Shown here one piece after another: positions 59,994 to 64,000 of a stretch of 64,000 bases of DNA; the stretch's first letter is position 1, and each line of letters begins with the position of its first letter. The stretch is from Lachnoclostridium sp. An118. GTDB taxonomy: Bacteria > Bacillota > Clostridia > Lachnospirales > Lachnospiraceae. The DNA lies in contig NZ_NFLQ01000007.1 in assembly GCF_002160985.1 (NCBI RefSeq), positions 1 to 64,000 of the forward strand, written 5' to 3'. The position numbers and the translations under genes were made by a program. The notes under the pieces are model-generated. The model searched no databases. It was not told where the DNA came from and saw only the letters and a list, made by a program, of their open reading frames with translations.

Positions 59994-62482
59994 AGACAGT
60001 GACAAAGACAGCCCTTGCCAATCTGAAGCTGAATCGGGGGAGAAACCTTATCAGCGGTTTTGCTATTTTACTGACAACTCTTCTTATTTTTTTTACGATC
60101 ACCATAGGGATGGCTGCCGGATCTGTGGAGCTGGCTGCCGTCAATGTCTACTATCCCACCTACCACGCCATGTTCCGGGGCGTGACGGAGGAGAATGTAC
60201 AGAGGCTGGAAAGCCAGAATGAGATCGAGGCCATGGGACTGAGGGAGGATTTTGCCTACGGCGTGGACGATGACGCAGACATTGGGTTTTATGCCATGGA
60301 CGAGGAGGGGATTCGTCTCAGCAAGATCGAGCTGGAGGAGGGACATTTCCCCAGGGAGGGGAAGGAGATTGCCCTCTCCAGGGGGCTCCTTGCGGAGTAC
60401 GGCCTGGAGGCCGGCATCGGAGACCAGGTGACTTTGCCCTTTCAGCTGGTGGAGGATGGAGGTCTGGGGTGGCAGCAGGAGGACACCTTCCGGATCACCG
60501 GTTTCCTTGAGACGGACACAGACCCGGAGAACAAAGCCTACGGCGTCATCTGCTCCCTGGACTATATGCGCGCCTCCGTCCCTGCGGAAGACAGGGCGTA
60601 CCGTGTCCTGCTCCGGCTGAAGGACACCCAAGAGAAGGGGGATGGGATCGAGACTGTGGACGCCCTGGAGGAGAAGGCCTGCGAGATGGGAGAGGACTTT
60701 GGCGTTGACCGGGACAATGTAGTTGTCAACACCACCTATCTTCTTGCCAACTATACGGACCCGGGCCTTTACACCGGAATCGGGGCCATCATCCTGGTGG
60801 TGGTCGCAGCCGGCGTCCTCTGTATCTACAGCATCTACTATGTGTCCATGGTGCCCAAGATACAGGAGTACGGGCGGCTCAGGGCCATGGGAGCCACCAG
60901 GAGGCAGGTGCGGCAGGTCGTGTTCCGGGAAGGACTGGCAGTGGCCTTTGCAGCCCTTCCCGCCGGTCTTCTTCTTGGCAGTATCCTGGCCAGGCCGGTG
61001 CTGTTCACTATCTATAAAATGGCGGACAATGTCGAGACCGCCTACACGGAGCCGGGCATGCACCAGCTCTGCGTCGAGCTGCTGGAAAAGGGACAGGTCC
61101 CCATCCTTCGCTGGTGGATCTACCTGCTGACCATCCTGGCGGTCCTTGCCACCGTCTGGCTGTCCCTCGTAAAGCCCATGCGCCTGGCAGCCAGGGTTTC
61201 CCCTGTGGAGGCCATGCGCTATCAGGGCGGCAGCAGCCGGAAAAAGGACAGGAGGGGATATGAGAGCCTGAATATCTCCAGACTCACAAGGACCAACCTG
61301 GGGAGAAACAAGAGGCGGACCGTTCTCACAGTCCTTACCCTGGGCTCCATCGGCATTCTTTTTATGGCTGTGGCTACAGTCCTCTCCTGCGCATCGCCGA
61401 AGGAGATCGCCAGGCAGGAGTTTGAGGGGGATTACCAGATCTACGTGGACAGCTGGGAGGGGGACAAGATGAACCCGGACCGGGCCTGGGCCAGCCTCAT
61501 GAAGGATAATCCCCTCTCCTCCGCCTTTGCAGAGGAGGTGCGCTCTGTCCCGGGCGTGGAGGAGGTGAAGGTCCGCTCATGGCTGACAGGCAGTCTCCCG
61601 GAGCTGGACCCGGAGGAGCAGGCCACGACGGCCAACGTGGAGGGCTACGAGGATTCTTATAAGGAGGCTGTCCTGTCAGGCATCACAGAGGGGACGGCGG
61701 ACTGGGAGGAGCTGAAAAGGGGTGAGAAGATCATCATGAACCAGCGCCTGCAGCACTGGTTTCCGGAGCTGACGGCGGGAAGCCAGGTGAAGCTCCTCCT
61801 TGAGACAGAGCAGGGACCGGTGGAGAGGACCTTTGAGATCGCGGCGGTGGGAGCATATCCATCGGGGATCTGCGGAGGTAACTTCCTTCTGCCTGCAGAG
61901 TCTCTTGCCCGGTTCACTTCGGCCAACCTGAGCCAGACTTTGGTCATCACGGTGGACAAAGAACAGAAAGAAGAGGCTTTCCAGGCGTTGGATGCTATGG
62001 CACAGATCAGCCCCTACCTGGCCACAGACACCTACGACACCCATCTTCAGACATGGGAGAGCGGCATGGGCATCATCGCCCTCCTCGGATATGCCTTCCT
62101 CATCGTCCTGGGAGCTATCGGTATCATGAACCTTGTGAACACCATGATCAACAGCATCTACACAAGGAAGAAGGAGCTGGGCATGATGCAGGCCATCGGT
62201 CTGTCAGAAAGGCAGCTCCTGGGCATGATGCAGATGGAGGGCCTGTTCTACACGGCGGGGACCCTGGCGGTGGCGCTGGGTATCGGCAGCCTGGCGGGCT
62301 ACGGCGTTTTCCGGTACATGAAGGCGGAAAATATCATGAATGTGACCAGCTACCATTACCCGGCTCTTCCGGCTGTGCTCCTGGCTCTGGTCGTGGCGCT
62401 CACCCAGGTGCTCCTTACCTGTGCTGTCTCCCGCAGCTTCCGGAAGATGAGCCTGATCGACCGCATACGGTACTCAGAATAA
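59990..62482 (+). CDS. FtsX-domain ABC permease
   Basis: 830 residues with two FtsX domains. Span 1 is at about 20-42, then an outer domain (about 50-255), spans at about 260-285, 310-335 and 372-395, then a second repeat with a span near 445-465, an outer domain (about 475-690) and three last spans at about 695-720, 745-770 and 785-810. This duplicated layout is that of transporters working with LolD/MacB-type ATPases in antimicrobial-peptide or lipid handling. It is the only permease of its operon. Confidence 0.9.
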   Translation: MKTVTKTALANLKLNRGRNLISGFAILLTTLLIFFTITIGMAAGSVELAAVNVYYPTYHAMFRGVTEENVQRLESQNEIEAMGLREDFAYGVDDDADIGFYAMDEEGIRLSKIELEEGHFPREGKEIALSRGLLAEYGLEAGIGDQVTLPFQLVEDGGLGWQQEDTFRITGFLETDTDPENKAYGVICSLDYMRASVPAEDRAYRVLLRLKDTQEKGDGIETVDALEEKACEMGEDFGVDRDNVVVNTTYLLANYTDPGLYTGIGAIILVVVAAGVLCIYSIYYVSMVPKIQEYGRLRAMGATRRQVRQVVFREGLAVAFAALPAGLLLGSILARPVLFTIYKMADNVETAYTEPGMHQLCVELLEKGQVPILRWWIYLLTILAVLATVWLSLVKPMRLAARVSPVEAMRYQGGSSRKKDRRGYESLNISRLTRTNLGRNKRRTVLTVLTLGSIGILFMAVATVLSCASPKEIARQEFEGDYQIYVDSWEGDKMNPDRAWASLMKDNPLSSAFAEEVRSVPGVEEVKVRSWLTGSLPELDPEEQATTANVEGYEDSYKEAVLSGITEGTADWEELKRGEKIIMNQRLQHWFPELTAGSQVKLLLETEQGPVERTFEIAAVGAYPSGICGGNFLLPAESLARFTSANLSQTLVITVDKEQKEEAFQALDAMAQISPYLATDTYDTHLQTWESGMGIIALLGYAFLIVLGAIGIMNLVNTMINSIYTRKKELGMMQAIGLSERQLLGMMQMEGLFYTAGTLAVALGIGSLAGYGVFRYMKAENIMNVTSYHYPALPAVLLALVVALTQVLLTCAVSRSFRKMSLIDRIRYSE

Positions 62483-62605
62483 AAGAAGAGAGAAGACGGA
62501 GCCTTGGGGCTGTGGCTGGACTTTGCGGGCCCCTTCTGCTAAAATGGACTGCATATGCAGGAGTCGAGAGGATCCTGCGGGCCTATTGCGAGGAGGATGG
62601 TAGTT

Positions 62606-64000
62606 ATGTATGAAGTGATGAGTGCTGACGAGGCGATCCGCCTGATCCGGGACGGGGACTGTATATGCGTCAATTCGTTTGTGGGGATAGAGAACCCGGT
62701 AGAGCTCCACGAGGCGCTGTACAGAAGATACCAGAGGATGCAGTCCCCCAGCCATCTGACGATGATATCCAGCGCAGGCTTTGGCGTCTGGGACGAAAAC
62801 AGGAACGCGGAGGGGTACATACGGGAGGGCGCGGTGGACCGCCTGATCTGCGGACATTTCGGAGCTATGTTAAGCACAAAGAAGCTGGTGCTTGAGGACC
62901 GCTTTGAGGCATATAACCTGCCCCTTGGATGTATCTCCCACGCCATCCGCGCGCAGGCAGGGGGACTGCCGGGGGCGCTCTCCAAGGTGGGACTCGACAT
63001 TTTTGTAGACCCGAGAAAGGAAGGACCTGGTATCAACCGGCTCTCGATCGACGACTCTCTTGTGAAATACGTGGAGGTGGACGGGGAGGAGTTCCTCTAC
63101 TACAAGCTGCCGAAGATCACGGTGGCTCTCATAAAGGGCACTGCCGCGGACAGGAAGGGAAATATTTCCTTTGACGATATGTTCATGTCCGGCGACGCCC
63201 TGTCCATCTGTCAGGCGGTGAAGGCAAACCACGGCAGGGTGATCGTCCAGGTGGACCGGCTGGTGGACACACCCTCAAGGCCGAGGAATGCCATTATCCC
63301 GGGCTGCCTGGTTGACGCCATCGTGGTAGTAGAGCCGGAGGAGAGGAACGAGGCTTACACTGCGCTGACAGGAAGCTTTGAGATCCCCTATGCGCAGTGG
63401 AGCGCGTGGAATGAGAAGATAGACACAGTATCCGCAAAGACGCGGGGCAACAGCGCAGCCGGCAATATCATCGGCAGAAGGGCGGCCAAGGAGCTGCGGG
63501 TGGACGATATCGTCAATATCGGGATCGGGATCCCGGAGATGGTGTCCAGACACGCCCGAAAAAACGGCATGCTGGATATGGTGACTCTTACCGTTGAGTC
63601 CGGAGGCATCGGAGGCTTTCCTGTCTCGGGGGAGGCGTTCGGAGCCATGATAGGGGCGGCCTCCGTGTACGACATGGCAAACCAGTTCGATCTGTACGAC
63701 AACGGAGGGCTGGACATATGCTTTATGGGAGCCCTGGAGGTGGACCGCCAGGGGAATGTCAATGCCCACCGTGGACCGGGCGCCTTTGCGGGAATCGGCG
63801 GATTTGCCAACATCACAGCCAAAACGCCCACGGTAGTGTTCTGCCTGACCTTTGATACCAAAGGGCTGGAGGTCTCTCAGAAAAAGGGGACCGTGACCAT
63901 TGAACGAGAGGGGACTGTCCCCAAATTCGTAGAAAGGGTAAAAAGCGTCAGCTTTTCGGCAGCACGGGCTATTGCAAACGGACAGAAGGTCCTGTACGTG
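62606..64000 (+). CDS. CoA-transferase, propionate CoA-transferase type (partial)
   Basis: 465 codons from ATG 62606 (AGGAGG at 62591-62596) to the window edge with no stop. Fused alpha/beta CoA-transferase of the YdiF/Pct kind: the catalytic Glu is expected in TLTVESGGIGGFPVSG, following the GIGIPEMV turn. It moves coenzyme A between acetate and short acyl groups. Full-length members have about 520 residues, so roughly 55 are missing to the right. The gene starts 123 bp after the ABC permease with no clear terminator between. Confidence 0.92.
   Translation, partial: MYEVMSADEAIRLIRDGDCICVNSFVGIENPVELHEALYRRYQRMQSPSHLTMISSAGFGVWDENRNAEGYIREGAVDRLICGHFGAMLSTKKLVLEDRFEAYNLPLGCISHAIRAQAGGLPGALSKVGLDIFVDPRKEGPGINRLSIDDSLVKYVEVDGEEFLYYKLPKITVALIKGTAADRKGNISFDDMFMSGDALSICQAVKANHGRVIVQVDRLVDTPSRPRNAIIPGCLVDAIVVVEPEERNEAYTALTGSFEIPYAQWSAWNEKIDTVSAKTRGNSAAGNIIGRRAAKELRVDDIVNIGIGIPEMVSRHARKNGMLDMVTLTVESGGIGGFPVSGEAFGAMIGAASVYDMANQFDLYDNGGLDICFMGALEVDRQGNVNAHRGPGAFAGIGGFANITAKTPTVVFCLTFDTKGLEVSQKKGTVTIEREGTVPKFVERVKSVSFSAARAIANGQKVLYV

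Overview
The window looks like the chromosome of an anaerobic, probably spore-forming Firmicute close to Lachnospiraceae. Grounds: strong AGGAGG ribosome binding sites, TTG/GTG starts in places, sigma-A promoters, a collagen-like exosporium-type protein, a MarR/ABC-ABC operon, a CprABC-RK-like peptide-resistance locus, and double-cubane-cluster proteins with their ATPase activator. This placement is inference; there is no rRNA or other marker gene here. I saw no tRNA, rRNA, insertion sequence or phage gene.

Layout. 1-8773: type I-C CRISPR-Cas module (cas5c-cas8c-cas7c-cas4-cas1-cas2, leader, then 44 identical 32-bp repeats with 43 spacers). cas3 should lie just left of the window. This block is visibly richer in A+T than what follows. 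8869-11865: collagen-like protein, alpha/beta hydrolase, PflX-type radical SAM protein, acyl-ACP thioesterase. 12060-26238: the most unusual part, a sulfur/selenium/metalloid-type locus. It holds a class-V cysteine desulfurase-like enzyme, two double-cubane-cluster proteins around a putative Se/S carrier (DUF3343) and an ATP-driven activator, an exported rhodanese lipoprotein, two TVP38/TMEM64 membrane proteins around an Fe-S protein, an AhpD-like protein, an ArsS-family radical SAM enzyme, a C_GCAxxG_C_C protein, a fused CofC-like/GT2 glycosyltransferase, a sugar-kinase-like phosphotransferase, and a second rhodanese lipoprotein. No arsenite methyltransferase is present, so the product need not be an arsenosugar. 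26316-31209: AraC regulator, an unrecognised 56-residue peptide gene, glgB, TetR, and a VanZ-RDD protein. 31323-36040: GntR regulator with a membrane protein, a membrane-anchored XRE regulator, and an Asp-box propeller protein. 36141-40534: lantibiotic-immunity-type ABC transporter with a two-component system. 40666-46074: thioredoxin, a YdjY-domain lipoprotein with a membrane partner, ketopantoate-reductase-family protein, ProC, Crp/Fnr regulator, nucleotidyltransferase. 46169-52158: MarR plus a heterodimeric ABC exporter, then lrgAB. 52355-57435: sbcDC, a cytidylate-kinase-like protein, an ArsC/Spx-like protein. 57448-62482: two-component system plus FtsX-type ABC transporter. 62606-64000: a CoA-transferase running off the window.

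How the parts may work together. In the 12-26 kb locus a desulfurase and rhodaneses could mobilise sulfur or selenium, DUF3343 could carry it, the activator could push electrons into the double-cubane clusters, and the radical SAM/glycosyltransferase/kinase set could build it into a small molecule. Two further sequence signals suggest joint control. A three-way-junction leader RNA pairs the ribosome binding site of the first double-cubane gene. A TATAGAC-type inverted repeat lies at nearly the same distance upstream of the -35 box of both rhodanese genes. The functional model is inference; the gene families and DNA signals are read from the sequence.
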